Both the position numbers and the translations under genes were made by a program. From Penium margaritaceum (taxonomy: Eukaryota; Streptophyta; Zygnematophyceae; Desmidiales; Peniaceae): a stretch of DNA of 64,000 bases. Under the pieces are notes generated by a model. The model made no database searches, had not been told where the DNA came from, and was given only the letters and a program-made list of their open reading frames with translations. The stretch lies in assembly GCA_023375785.1 (NCBI GenBank), contig SZWC01004772.1, positions 86,665-150,664 of the forward strand, written 5' to 3'. Shown here piece after piece: positions 1 through 11,500 of this stretch. How positions within the stretch are numbered: the first letter of the stretch is position 1; each line of letters opens with the position of its first letter.

Positions 1-109
1 TGTTGAATAAGGATGTGTGAGGGGGAGAGTGGAGGAGACGAGAGATGGGTGGAGACGGGAGTTAGCCGCGGGGCTGACTGTCCCGTTCGAGAACTTGTGA
101 GAGGGAGAG

Positions 110-155
110 GCTCTCGAGAGCTGTGAGGGTGACGAGCTCTCGAGAGCTGTGAGGG
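110..155. repeat. 26-bp tandem pair with palindromic core
   Basis: A 20-base block starting GCTCTCGAGAGCTG occurs at 110-129 and again at 136-155. Its second copy contains the 14-base palindrome AGCTCTCGAGAGCT (135-148). No function can be assigned. Confidence 0.75.
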
Positions 156-300
156 GAGAGCGTGACGTTGAACACTTAGCACGGGAGAGGATCGAGATGA
201 GAGATGAAACGGATGTTTTGTTAGAAAGAATGAGAGGAACGAGAGCGAGGACCGCCCCCTACCGGTTCGGCCTCGCCTAGCGTGATGTCAGCATACCATG

Positions 301-400
301 GCATGTTGCGTGGTGCAACATGCTCGAGTAAGGGCATCCGGATGCCCATGCGAGTGGCGAGAGGGGGTTGGGGCCATTCGCTCCCTTTCGAGGAGGGAGC
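301..400. repeat. Three adjacent hairpins
   Basis: Three perfect inverted repeats lie within 100 bases. GCATGTTGC pairs with GCAACATGC around a 5-base loop (301-323). GGGCATCCGGATGCCC is a 16-base palindrome (332-347). GCTCCCT pairs with AGGGAGC around a 7-base loop (380-400). They could be the subterminal structure of a mobile element or a structured transcript; nothing else in the flank decides. Confidence 0.7.
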
Positions 401-583
401 TAAAGGCCCCCTCCTTTGACGCGAGTGCCCCACCGGGCTAGTGCGTGGATCAGAGGACATGAGCTAGCCCCCAGCAGTCAGAATTACGAGGGGCACATAC
501 GTAAGAGTCAAGCTAGCAGGAGGAACCCGGGTAGGACTAAGCTAGGTACTCTAGCACAAATAGCAACAACGTTTACTACTTTA

Positions 584-656
584 ACAAACTTCGTGTACAA
601 ACTGTTTTGTACAAACGTTTTGTACAAACTCTGTGTACAAACATTGTGTACCAACT
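584..656. repeat. Outlying fragment of the 13-bp satellite
   Basis: About five to six units of the same 13-base satellite that fills 8564-16232 (for example TTTTGTACAAACG and CTGTGTACAAACA) lie here, on the far side of Copia-A. The simplest reading is that Copia-A and its short unique flanks sit at the edge of, or inside, a once larger array. Confidence 0.85.
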
Positions 657-756
657 TGAGTTATGGTTGATTACCTCAGTTTCACGCACTTGTTGATCAG
701 TGTCTCAATGAGTGTATCCCTCTATGTAGATTATTTTCACAAAACATCCACAAGAA
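657..756. other. Non-repetitive spacer left of Copia-A
   Basis: About 100 bases of unassigned sequence between the satellite fragment and the left LTR. The octamer AGAATGCA occurs at 753-760 across the left LTR edge and again at 8402-8409 just after the right LTR, and may be a trace of the target site. Confidence 0.4.
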
Positions 757-1392
757 TGCAAGGAAGCTTCCTAGCAACAGTTCCGTTGACCAGGCGTCAG
801 TGCCTGATCAGACGGTGACGACAGTCACAAGTCGTGCACGCAACGGCAAGGGTTTGGCTAGGGGACACAAGGCAAAGTGTCTGAATGCTTCAATAGCATT
901 TGCAGAGAGAGATAACAAATGACAGGTCCATGGCCTAAATACCTGCCGCGGCGCACAGCGGGTGTCGCACGCTGCGGTCCAAGATCTGTCCTAAAACCGG
1001 CCCAAAACCACTGTTCTGGCCGTAACTCTGCGCACACATGTCAGAACGCTACGCCGTCTGAACCTAGACGTGCAGCATCACAAGCCGGACACTACGACTG
1101 GTCACATGCATGCATCCGGCATCGAACGGTGGACACACAATGAAAAAACATGCAAATCGGGCCCATGGCCAGTCCACCGATAAAGTCCTGCGTGCTGCAG
1201 AAAAACTGTAGGAGGTCCCGGGTAGCGTCCAGAGCTCTGGAACGGCCGTAGGTCAGCTCCAAGCTGGTAGTCCACCACCGGACAACGCACCGGTACCGCC
1301 TGGGTCCGCATCAGGGATCTGCACGAGTATGGACATGGCCGAGTGGTCACAGTAAACTGTACAGGTCGACAGGAACGTCACAAATCACAACA
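757..1392 (-). repeat. Copia-A 3' LTR
   Basis: Reads TG...CA on the plus strand and matches 7767-8402 end to end with the same length. On the minus strand it starts TGTTGTGATTTG directly after the purine tract at 1393-1402. Confidence 0.92.
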
Positions 1393-2690
1393 CTCCCCCA
1401 TGACCCGATGGTACGCATGTCCATACACGTGCAGCACTGAAACGAGTACAACAACGCGTGCAATGACAAAGTGAATGGCCACCACAACACCCCACACTCA
1501 ACCACTCTCAGGCAAGGGGCAAAGCCCGACAGAACGAATGGCCACCAGGAACTTTCCGCGTGCTAGTGCCTTCTTCAAGAAGTCAGCACGCTGCATGTCA
1601 GTGCCAACCCAAATGACGGAGATCACGTGTCGCTCCACCAAGTCACACACAAAGTGATGCTCTACTTCAATGTGCTTCGTGCGAGCATGGAAGACACCAG
1701 AGTTCTCCGCAATAGCAAGAGCACTCTGGTTAGCGAAGCACAATGGCGGGTACTGACTGACCCAGCTCAAGGAATAGACGCTGCAGCCATACCGCCTCAG
1801 CAGCCCCTGCACCCAGAGCGACATACTCTGCCTCTGATGAGCTACGTGCAATGCAGCCCTGCTTCCCGTTGCGCCAGGACACAGCGGTACCACCAAGCAG
1901 GAACACGTAACCGGTGCGACTGCGTCCGTCTGGGCTCCAGGCCCAGTCGCTGTCGGTGTAGCCATCAAGGACCACCGAACACTACCAGCGAAAGCAGAGT
2001 CCGAGGTACGGTGTGGAGACCACGTAACACACCACTCGCACAGCCGCATGAAGGGCTCTAGCACGTGGAGCCTGAGAAAACTGGGCAAGGAGGTTGACGG
2101 CGAATGCGATGTCCGGACGTGTGTTAGTGGCCAGGTATATCAAGGATCCGATGAGACGGAGGTACAAGGTCACATCCACTGTCTCCCCCAGCTGTGTGGG
2201 ATCTTCCACCTTCAGGGCATCCTGCCCGTCGGGTGTGAGGGGTGTGGAAGCCATGGGCACTGCGCCGAGGAGATCGCTGAAGCGCTCCCCCACAACACGT
2301 GCGTATCGGGCCTGGTGCAGTAGCAGAGTACGACGTCTGCGGTCTCGTACGATCTCCATGCCAAGAAACACCGCTGCAGGACCAAGGTCCTTCATCCTGT
2401 AGGCGGTCTCAAGGACAGCCTTGGCCTCCTTCACGGCCTCCAGTGAAGGAGACGCGATCAGAAGGGCGTCGACATAGACCAGGATGGCGGTGAACCGCTC
2501 AGGCGTCCGGCGGATGAAGAGAGAGGGATCTGCCTCGCTCTGTACATATCCCGCACGAGTCAGGGTGCCAGTGATCTCCTGGTTCCAACACCAAGGAGAC
2601 TTCTTGAGGCCGTACAAGGACTTGCGCAGGCGCCAGACCTTGTCGCCATCCTCAAAACCGGGTGGCTGAGCCACGTAGATCTCCTCATCC

Positions 2691-3176
2691 AGAGAGTCAT
2701 GGAGGAACGCATTGTTCACATCCATCTGGTGTAGTTCCCAGTCATGTTGAGCCACTACACCGAACAGAGCTCGAGCTGAGGTCATACGGCCGACAGGGGC
2801 GAAGGTGTCAGTGTAATCGATGCCCTCAATCTGAGAGTACCCCTTGACGACCAAGCGAGCCTTGTGGCGTTCCAGTGAGCCATCTGGCTTCACTTTCTTG
2901 CGAAAGACCCACTTGACCTGAATAGCCTTCCTNAGAGAGCCATGGAGGAACGCATTGTTCACATCCATCTGGTGTAGTTCCCAGTCATGCTGAGCCACTA
3001 CACCGAACAGAGCTCGAGCTGAGGTCATACGGCCGACAGGGGCGAAGGTGTCAGTGTAATCGATGCCCTCAATCTGAGAGTACCCCTTGACGACCAAGCG
3101 AGCCTTGTGGCGTTCCAGTGAGCCATCTGGCTTCACTTTCTTCCGAAAGACCCACTTGACCTAAATAGCTTTCCTT
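2691..3176. other. Duplicated gap flanks (likely assembly artefact)
   Basis: A 242-base segment of the reverse transcriptase region (2691-2932) is repeated almost exactly at 2934-3176, with a single n at 2933 between the copies. The same arrangement recurs at two other gap points in this window. Two overlapping contig ends placed side by side explain it better than a real tandem duplication. Confidence 0.8.
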
Positions 3177-6100
3177 CCAGGTGGAAGGTCGACTAGCTCG
3201 TAAACTCTGTGCTCTCGGATGGCACGAAGCTCATCCTTGCAGGCAGCACGCCAAGCGTCAGGATCCTGTGATAAGAGAGATTCCCTCAGTGTGCCCGGGT
3301 CAGGCGCCAAAGCGGGAGAGCTCTGCGTGGCAAGGGCACACGCCTCAGTGTTAGGTCTGACGACCACAAGATCGGTTGCTGCATCACAAGCAATGTGGAA
3401 CTCGCGAGTGACGAGGTCGTGCCCTATTGGACACGCTGGGTGTACCTCTGTGTGCTCAATGCGGACACTCAGGCCTAGGGCCTTTGTGCCGAGGTCACCA
3501 CTCGCGACGCTGCGAGTGGAGCGCCTGGCTGCAGGAACAGACGCTCGCTGAGCTCCGGAGTCCAATGGTCGAAGACGACCGCCAGGCTCACGAGAGTAAC
3601 CTGGGCTCGAGGGGCGCACCTCAGGCTCGGGTTCGGGCACAGTCATAGCCGGGGAGAGCTGAGCCAAGGGAGCTGGTGATGTCGTGCGAGGAGAGGCGTG
3701 TGTGGGAGACACGGGACTCGCTGTGACAGTAGGGACAGATGACACAGGACCGCACACAGAGGCAGGAGTGCCGGCGGACACATGAGTACGCACAGGTGTA
3801 GGATCATGGGTACCGGAGGGAGGCGAGGGAACCGGGGAAGAAACCGGTGGTTCTGGTGAGGTCTCTGGGCCGACAGCGATGATCGCTGGGTCATCAAGAG
3901 TCGGAGACCGTGAAGTGGAGGGAGCTCAAACGGACACATCAGCCTGACGAGGGGTGCTTGCATGCGAAGACTCCCCCATCCGGCGAGAAACCTCACACGT
4001 AGGGATGTGCGTGACAGACAGCGACGTAATCGACGTCAGATCACGGTAGGTGAGGGACTCAAAGAAGAGCGCGTCGCATGACTCAACAATGCGACAACGG
4101 GTAGGGTCCCAAAATTGCCAGGCCTTCGATCGCGGGGAGATGCCGACGAAGGCACACAAGCGACCCCGTGGTGAGACCTTGGATCCCTGCTGGTCCTCCG
4201 TGTACCACACGGAAGCCAAGGACCCCCAGACGTGAGCGAGACGAAGGTCAGCACGATGGCCGAACCAGAGCTCATACGGTGTGACATGGTCCAGAAGAGG
4301 ACCGTGCGGGAGGCGGTTGTAGACCCAAGTCATGTAGGCAAAGCCCTCAAAAGCGAAGGACTCTGGGAGACCGCACTCGGACTGCATAGCGCGAACCGCA
4401 TCCTCCATGGTGCGGTTCCAACGCTCAGAAAAACCGCTCTGCTGAGGAGTAGCAGGAGCGGAGACCTGGTGAAAAATCCTGTGCTCAGCGAAGAAGCTAT
4501 CCATCTCGCCGAGAAACTCGTCGCCACGATCCGATCGGAAAGTGTGCAGCGTGTGGCGGGACTGACGCTCAGCCATCACTAGCCAGAGGCGAACCGCGAG
4601 AGCGGTGTCACTCTTCTAGCGCAGGCTCTAGATCCACCGCATCCGGGTGAAGTCATCATTCAGATTCAGGACGTATCGACCCCTATCGGACATAGACTCG
4701 ACAGGAAGAGGGCCAAGAAGGTCCGAATGGACTAGCTCAAGAGGGCGAAGTGTGCGAGAACGTGAGTCAAGGTAGGTGCAGCGATGCATCTTACCCTGGG
4801 CGCAAAAAAGACAGTCGGTCTTGGGCGGCTTCTCGAAAGAAGCCGCATCAAGACCGAGAGCGGGCTGTGTCCAAATGAGCTTCGACACAGTGTCGGAGCC
4901 CACATGACACAGACGGCGATGAAGCAATCGCTGGTGCTCATGAGACAGAACACTAGTGACAAAAACACGAGCTGAAGGGGAAAGGGAGCAAGGAGCTGAA
5001 GTTCGGGAGACACGGTATAGGTCATCCACAACAGAGGCACGCAGAACAATGCTGTGAGTGTCAATGGCAGTCACAGTCGCGGACTCGGCAGTGTGCTCCA
5101 CAGAGAGTCCCATCAGTGTGCAAGCATGTACAGAAAGCAAACTGAGCTCAAGGTCAGGCACAAACAGCACCTCGGAGAGATGTAAGGGGCCAGACGGGCC
5201 ATCGAAACGCATGACCCCAACACCCTGGACTGGCAAGGACTGACCAGAGCCGGTGCGAACGGAATGAACAGACGCAACAGGGCCGAGAACGACGAAGTCA
5301 CTACGACAACACATCATGTGATGAGTGGCACCTGAATCGATGATCCAAGTGCCACCGGCATCACGACTGGAGGACGTCACTGTACAACGGACAATGGAAC
5401 ACTCGGCCTCAGACGGACGCTGAGCAGCAGGTGGGGAGAAACGACAAAGGGCACAAAGGTGGGACTCGTGAATCCAGTCTGTACAGTCAGGCCCATCATC
5501 ATCACATGCCGACTGTGCCCCCCCACACGAGTCATCCCGAGCCACATGGACAGACGGACCGACAGTCTGTGAATCACTCGGCTGTGACAACACACTTGCA
5601 CCTCCCTGAAAGCGGAGCGCCAGAAGGTGGCGAAGCTCGGCGATGGTGCGGTCGCGTGGGTCCGGATCACTGCTACTCGCCGGTGGGGAAGCAGGAATAG
5701 CTGCAGTCGTGGCTGCCACGTGTCCCGAGGAAGTCGACGCTGACGTGCTGGATGCGGAACAGAGGGCGTGTGCAGGCTGGAGCCCACGAGTAATCCGCAC
5801 CCATTCGAGCGGCTGCTGGCACTCGGTGTAGCGATGGGCGCTGCCATAGTTGTAGCAGTGAACGGAACGTCCACTACTACCACTGGAAGACGACTGCTGC
5901 TGTGACTGCTGCTGACCTGGTCCCCGCTTCCCCTTCTTCTTCTTCCCTTGAGCTGCTACTGCAACACCCTGTGTCTGAGTGGGTGTGGGCGGGGCCAAAG
6001 AGGAGGAAGATGAGGACGTGATGGACGATGAAGAAGGAGACTGCAGGAGGGATGATGGTGGTGATGTGACGACTGTTGTAGCAAGGGCAGTCTCCTGATG

Positions 6101-6948
6101 GGCCACGGCTGCCTCGCGGGCTGAAGTCACCTGGAGGAAAAGCTGATGCGCCCAAGGGAGAAGCTGCAGAGTGGCTGAGAAAGGCTCAAAGATGGCGTCG
6201 CTGTACCATGTGAAGATGTCAGTATACTCAAGGCGAACTCCGAGCATCATCGTACAGAGCGCCCACAGCTGTGTGCCTCCAGAGGTCCCAAGACGCGTGT
6301 AGATGCGCATAGCACGTCGCCAGTAATCGGCTGCAGGCTCTCCAGGCCCCTGATGGAGAGAGTGGAAGGTACGAATGTGTGCTGCTCGGGTGGCGTGCGT
6401 CTCTGCGGCCAGCAGGGATAGGGCCAGATCCCAACCTCCGCGTGGATCGGCGCCGGTGCCTGTGCCGGGCTCGCCAAGGAAGGGACGGAAGTCGACGACG
6501 GTCTCGCGTGGCATGGCGTGGAGGAGGCCGCGCATCGCCCTGGCTGCTGTCAGCACCTATGCTGGGTCTGTAGACTGATACTAGCTGTGGTAGTAGGGTC
6601 ACACGCCCTCTGAAGTGGCCCAAACCTGAAAGAGGATCTCCCAGCAGTCGAAGCCGTCCTCAGTGATGTACCGTGGAGGTGGTGTCTCAAAGTCCTTGGG
6701 TTGCCACTCCGTGGGGAGGGCGACCGCAGGCTGAGGAGGATGAGAGATGGGGAAGACTCCCGGAAGTGGATAGTCACCGGGATAGTCGGGTGACGGTCGC
6801 ACCGTAGGAATCCCAAGAGATCTGGTCCCCGTCTGCAGCTGACGGAGGCGCTCCTGAAGAACTCAAGTCTCATGATCCGGGGAGTCATCCGTCATGCCTG
6901 GAATGAATGGCTCATCATCCAGGAGGTCAGAAGGTGGTGGGTCAGGTC

Positions 6949-7186
6949 GAGCCGACTGCTGTGTAGAGAACGCGACGCCGGCAGCTCCCTCGGAAACCTG
7001 CCGTGGGACTGTGGACTGGCCACGCAAAATCTCAGTCAGCGTACGGATGAGTGGATCAGATCGAGCTCCTGTACCAGGTGCCTGAGCCGACTACTGTGTA
7101 GAGACCGCAACGCCGGCAGCCCCCCCGGAAACCTGCCGTGGGACTGTGGACTGGCTACGCAGGAGCTCAGTCAGCGTACGGATGGC
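6949..7186. repeat. 135-bp tandem duplication in Copia-A leader
   Basis: The block beginning GAGCCGACTGCTGTGTAG at 6949 returns at 7084 as GAGCCGACTACTGTGTAG. The period is 135 bases and similarity extends for at least 100 bases. It lies between the glutamine-rich region and gag. Confidence 0.8.
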
Positions 7187-7308
7187 ATCAGTCTGCTCCC
7201 GCTGCAGGCAACACATATCAACCTGCTGGCTCCGCAGGTCCTCAATGGCCTGCGAGTGTGGGCTCAGGACACCAGAAGAGGAGGAGGAGGGATCATCTGC
7301 CGCCGCCA

Positions 7309-7575
7309 CGCGCTGCTGCTGCTGCTGTTGCTGCACTGCTGTTGCTGCAACTGCTGCTGCTCTACTGCTGCGGCCGCGGCTGCCGCTGCTGCTGCTGCGC
7401 TGCTGTTGCTGCCGCTGCTGCTGCTCTGCTGCTCCCGCCGCTCGCTGCTGCTGCCGCGGCCGCAGCTGCGGCTGCGGGCGGCGGCTGCACTCGCTGCAGC
7501 CGCCACGGGCAGCTGTGGCTGCTGCTACGGCGCTGCTACTGCCGTTGCTGCTGCCGCTGCTCTGCCGCTATGCTG
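7309..7575 (-). repeat. CTG/CAG-rich interrupted trinucleotide tract
   Basis: About 265 bases dominated by CTG, GCTG and CCG triplets. Read on the minus strand it is CAG-rich and gives runs of glutamine and alanine in front of gag. On the plus strand it yields leucine- and alanine-rich open frames that are by-products. It is an interrupted, degenerate tract rather than a pure microsatellite. Confidence 0.85.
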
Positions 7576-7746
7576 CTCCTGGCACAGGGGCAACGCCACT
7601 GCTGCGGTCTCACGTGATGGGTGTGGGCTGCGTTGACGGCGACCAGCTGTCTTCGACGGGCCCCAGTGGATCTGCTGCAGCGGTGACTCTCACTGCTGCT
7701 ACTCTGTTGCGTCTCTGCTGCGCAGCTCAGTGAGAACTGTCTCACT

Positions 7747-7758
7747 GTTCTGATACCA
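7747..7758 (-). other. Copia-A primer binding site
   Basis: The minus strand reads TGGTATCAGAAC eight bases inside the 5' LTR. This is close to the usual plant copia primer site TGGTATCAGAGC, complementary to the 3' end of initiator tRNA-Met. Confidence 0.8.
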
Positions 7759-7766
7759 TGAGAAGA

Positions 7767-8402
7767 TGCAAGGAAGCTTCCAAGCAACACTTCCGTTGAC
7801 CAGGCGTCAGTGCCTGATCAAACAGTGACGACAGTCACAAGTCGTGCACGCAACGGCAAGGGTTTGGCTAGGGGACACAAAGCAAAGTGTCTGAATGCCT
7901 CAATAGCATTTGCAGAGAGAGATAACAAATGACAGGTCCATGGCCTAAATACCTGCCGCGGCGCACAGCGGGTGTCCCACGCGGCGGTCCAAGATCTGTC
8001 CTAAAACCGGCCCAAAACCACTGTTTTGGCCGTAACTCTGTGCACACATGTCAGAACGCTACGCCGTCTGAACCTAGACGTGCAGAATCACAAGCCGGAC
8101 GCTACAACTGGTCACATGCATGCATCCGGCATCGAACGGTGGACACATAATGCGAAAACATGCAAATCGGGCCCACGGCCAGTCCACCGATAAAGTCCTG
8201 CGTGCTACAGAAAAACTGCAGGAGGTTCCGGGTAGCGTCCAGAGCTCTGGAACGGCCGTCGGTCAGCTCCAAGCTGGTAGTCCGCCACCGGACGACGCAC
8301 CGGTACCGCCTGGGTCCGCATCAGGGATCTGCACAAGTATGGACACGGCCGAGTGGTCACAGTAAACTGTACAGGTCGACAGGAACGTCACAAATCACAA
8401 CA
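7767..8402 (-). repeat. Copia-A 5' LTR
   Basis: 636 bases, partner of 757-1392 at about 96 percent identity by eye. Its inner edge lies next to the primer binding site, which makes it the 5' LTR on the minus strand. Confidence 0.92.
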
Positions 8403-8563
8403 GAATGCACGTTAGAGTATTCCAGATAAACATTTCATATAGAATGAAAACTATAAGAGGATCTATGTGATCTATATTAGTTTCCGTGAACCATCCATGT
8501 TCACTATTTTTTCTCTTCCCAATACACTTGTTTCACAGGTGAGTCAATTGGTCATATATGAAA
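8403..8563. other. AT-rich spacer between Copia-A and satellite
   Basis: About 160 bases of unassigned AT-rich sequence with no gene or repeat recognised. The 13-base periodicity starts at its right edge. Confidence 0.5.
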
Positions 8564-11500
8564 AACTTTGTGCACAAACACTGTGTAAAGTTTTTTTTCA
8601 CAAACTTTGTGTACCAACTTTGTGCACAAACGCTGTGTACAAACGTTTTGTAGGAACTTTGTGTACCAACATTTTGCACACACTTTTTGTACAAACTTTG
8701 TGCACAAACTTTGTGTACAAAATTTGTGTACGAACTTTGTGTACCAACGTCTTGCATAAACTTTGTGTACAAACTTTGCGCATGGAATTTGTGCTCAAAC
8801 ATTTTGTACCAAATTTCTGTACAAACTTTGAGTACACATTTTGTGTAGAAAACCTATGTCCAAACTTTGTGTACCAACTATGTACACAAATTTTGTATAC
8901 AAAATTCGTGTACAAACTTTGTGGACCAAGTTTGTGCACAAAATATGAATACAAACGTTTTGTACCAATCTTGTGCACAAACATTGTGTACGAACTTTGT
9001 GGACAAATGTTTTGTACCAACTTTGTGCACAAACTTTGTGTGCCATTTCTGTGTACCAACGTCGTGCAAAAACCGTGTGTACAAACTGTGTGTGAAAACT
9101 TTGTGTAGCAACTTTGTGGAAAAGCTTTGTGCATAAACTCTGTGCACAAACTTTGGTACAAACTTTGTACACCAACTTTGTGCACCAACCTTGTGTGCAA
9201 ACTTTGTGCGCAAACGTTGTGTACAAACGTTGTGCACAAGATTTGTGTACCAACTTTGTGCACAAACTTTGTGTACAAACTTTGTATACAAAATTTGTGT
9301 ACCTACTTTGTGCACAAACATTGTGTACCAAATTTCTGTAAAAACGTTTTGTACACTTTGTGCACAAAATCTATGTACAAAATTTGTGTACCAACTATGT
9401 ACACAAAGTTTGTATACAAAATTCGTGTACAAAATTTGTGGACCAACTTTGTGCACAAAATTTGTGTATCAACTTCGTGCACAAACGTTTTGTACACCAA
9501 CTTTGTGCACCAACATTGTGTACAAACTTTGTGCGCAAACGTTGTGTACAAACTTTGTGCACAAAAATTGTGTAATAACCTCGTGTACAGACTCTGTGTA
9601 CCAACTTTGTGCACAAACTTTGTGTAAAAACTTTGTATACAACATTTGTGTACCTGATTTTTGCACAAATGTTACAACATTTGTGTACCGACGTAGTGTA
9701 CCAACTTTGTGTGCCAAATTTGTGCACAAACTATGTGCACAAATGTTGTGCACAGACTCTGTGTACCAACTTTGTGCACAAACCTTTGTGTACTAACATT
9801 GTGTAAAACGTCTGTGTACTAATATTGTGCAAAAATTTTGTGTGCCAACTTTGTGAACAAACTTTGTGCACAAAATTTGTGTAAAACATTTGTGCACAGA
9901 CTTTCTGTACCAAATTTTTACACAAACTTTGTGCACAAAAGTTATGCACAATCATTGTGCACAACTTTGTGTACAAACATTTTGTACCAACTTTGTGCAC
10001 AAGCTTTGTATACCAACTTTGTGCACAAATTTTGTGCACAAACTTTGTGTAACAAATTTGTGCATGAACTTTGTGTAAAACATTTGTTCAGAGATTGTTT
10101 GCACCAACTTTGTGCACAAACTTTGTGCATAAACGTTTTGTGCCAACTCTGTGTACCAACATTGTGCACAAAATGTCTCTACAAACTTTGTGTACAAACT
10201 TTGTGTACCATCTTTGTGTACCAACTTTGTGCACAAATGTTGTGTTAAATCGTTGTGCATAAACTTTGTGTACAAACTCTGTGCACAAACTTTCTGTACC
10301 AACATTTTGTACAAATGTTTTGTACCAACTTTGTGCACAAAATTTGTGTACCAACTTTGTGCACAAACTTTGTGTACAAAATTTATGCACAAACTTTGTG
10401 TACCAACATTGTGCACAAAATTTGTGCACAAACGGTGTTTACCATCTTTGTGTACCAACTTTGTGCACAAACTTTGTGTACAAACTTTGTGCACAAACTT
10501 TGTGTGCCAACTTTGTGTACAAAAGTTCTGTACCAACTTCGTGCACAAACATTGTGTACCAAATATGTGGACAAAAATTGTGTACAAACTTTGTGTACCA
10601 GCTTTTTGCACAATCACTGTATACAAAATTTGTGCTGAAAGGTTGTGTACCAACTTTGTGTACAAACTTTGTGTACCAAATTTCTGTACAAACTTTGTGC
10701 ACGAACTTTATGTACAGACTTTGTGTACCAACTTTGTTCAAAATATTTGTGTACAAAATTTGTGTAAAAACACCACATGTTGTGTGTTTTTGCACAACAT
10801 TGTGCACAAAATTTTTGTATAGAATCTGTGTACCAAGTAATTGCAGAAAATTTTTGTACAAAATTTGTGTACAAAATCCATACAAAACATTTGTGTAAAA
10901 AAATTGTGTACAAACAAATTTGTCTGTAAGCTTTGTGCACAATCTTTGTGTACAAACTTTGTGTACCAACTTCGTGCACAAACTTTGTGCACAAGGTTTG
11001 TGTACCAACTTTGTGCACAAGTGTTGTGTACAAACTTTGTGCACAAACGTTTTGTACAAATGTTGTGGAAAAAAATTGTGTACCAAGTTTGTGCACAAAC
11101 CTTTTGTACAAATGTTGTGTACAAAATTTGTTTATCAACTTTGTGCACAAACTTTGTTCACAAAGCTTTGTGTACAAACTCTGTGTACAAACTTTGTGTA
11201 CCATCTTTGTGTACCAGCTTTATGCACAAACTCTGTGTACAAACGTTTTGCATGAGATTTATGTACCATATTTGTGTACAAACGTTTTGCAACAACATTG
11301 TCCACAAACGTTTTGCAACAACATTGTCCACAAACATTGTGTACCAACTTTGCACACAAACATTGTACACGAACTTTGTGGAAAACTGTTGTGTACCAAC
11401 TTTGTGCGCAAGCGCTGTGTACAAACTTTGTGCATAAACGTCGTGTTCCAACATTGTGTACAAATGTTGTGTAACAACTTTGTGCAGAAACTTTGTGTAC

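Larger units (their letters stand above)
1..583. other. Unassigned flank with short hairpins
   Basis: No gene is recognised here. The short open frames lack any family resemblance and overlap on both strands. The window opens with TGTTGAATAAGG, which is how many copia-type LTRs begin, but no partner LTR, primer site or coding sequence confirms this. The stretch is notable only for tandem and inverted repeats between 110 and 400, listed separately. Confidence 0.4.
1498..7340 (-). pseudogene. Copia-A gag-pol remains
   Basis: Minus-strand gag-pol of the copia type. In order along the element: a glutamine-rich stretch and putative coiled coil (about 7340-7090), gag (about 6800-5900), a zinc-knuckle-like segment (near 5860-5815), the protease motif WIIDSGATHH (near 5344), the zinc-binding start of integrase with HRRLCHVGSDTV (near 4925), the integrase core with SDRGDEF and GFSERWNRTM (4580-4350), reverse transcriptase (about 3140-2300, with [10 protein letters not shown] and LVYVDALL), and RNase H with DGYTDSDWAWS and EAEYVALG (1975-1800). 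The protein would assemble particles, cut itself, reverse transcribe and integrate the element copy. It is broken in several places and is read as a fossil. Confidence 0.9.
757..8402 (-). mobile_element. Copia-A, Ty1/copia LTR retrotransposon (fossil)
   Basis: A complete-length Ty1/copia element on the minus strand. Both LTRs are 636 bases. Going down the minus strand the order is 5' LTR (7767-8402), primer binding site TGGTATCAGAAC (7747-7758, matching the 3' end of initiator tRNA-Met), a glutamine-rich leader and gag, protease, integrase, reverse transcriptase, RNase H, a purine tract (1393-1402) and the 3' LTR (757-1392). The order integrase before reverse transcriptase identifies Ty1/copia. 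The coding region is broken in several places. The LTRs differ at about two dozen of 636 positions (near 4 percent), so the insertion is of moderate age. One short duplication around 2933 is probably an assembly artefact rather than biology. Confidence 0.93.

Noticed and set aside
1-583. LTR starting with TGTTGAATAAGG
   Set aside because: Start motif only; no second copy, primer site or target duplication in the window.
6872-7733. Leucine- and alanine-rich open frames over the CTG tract
   Set aside because: They are by-products of a triplet repeat on the strand opposite to the Copia-A gag leader.
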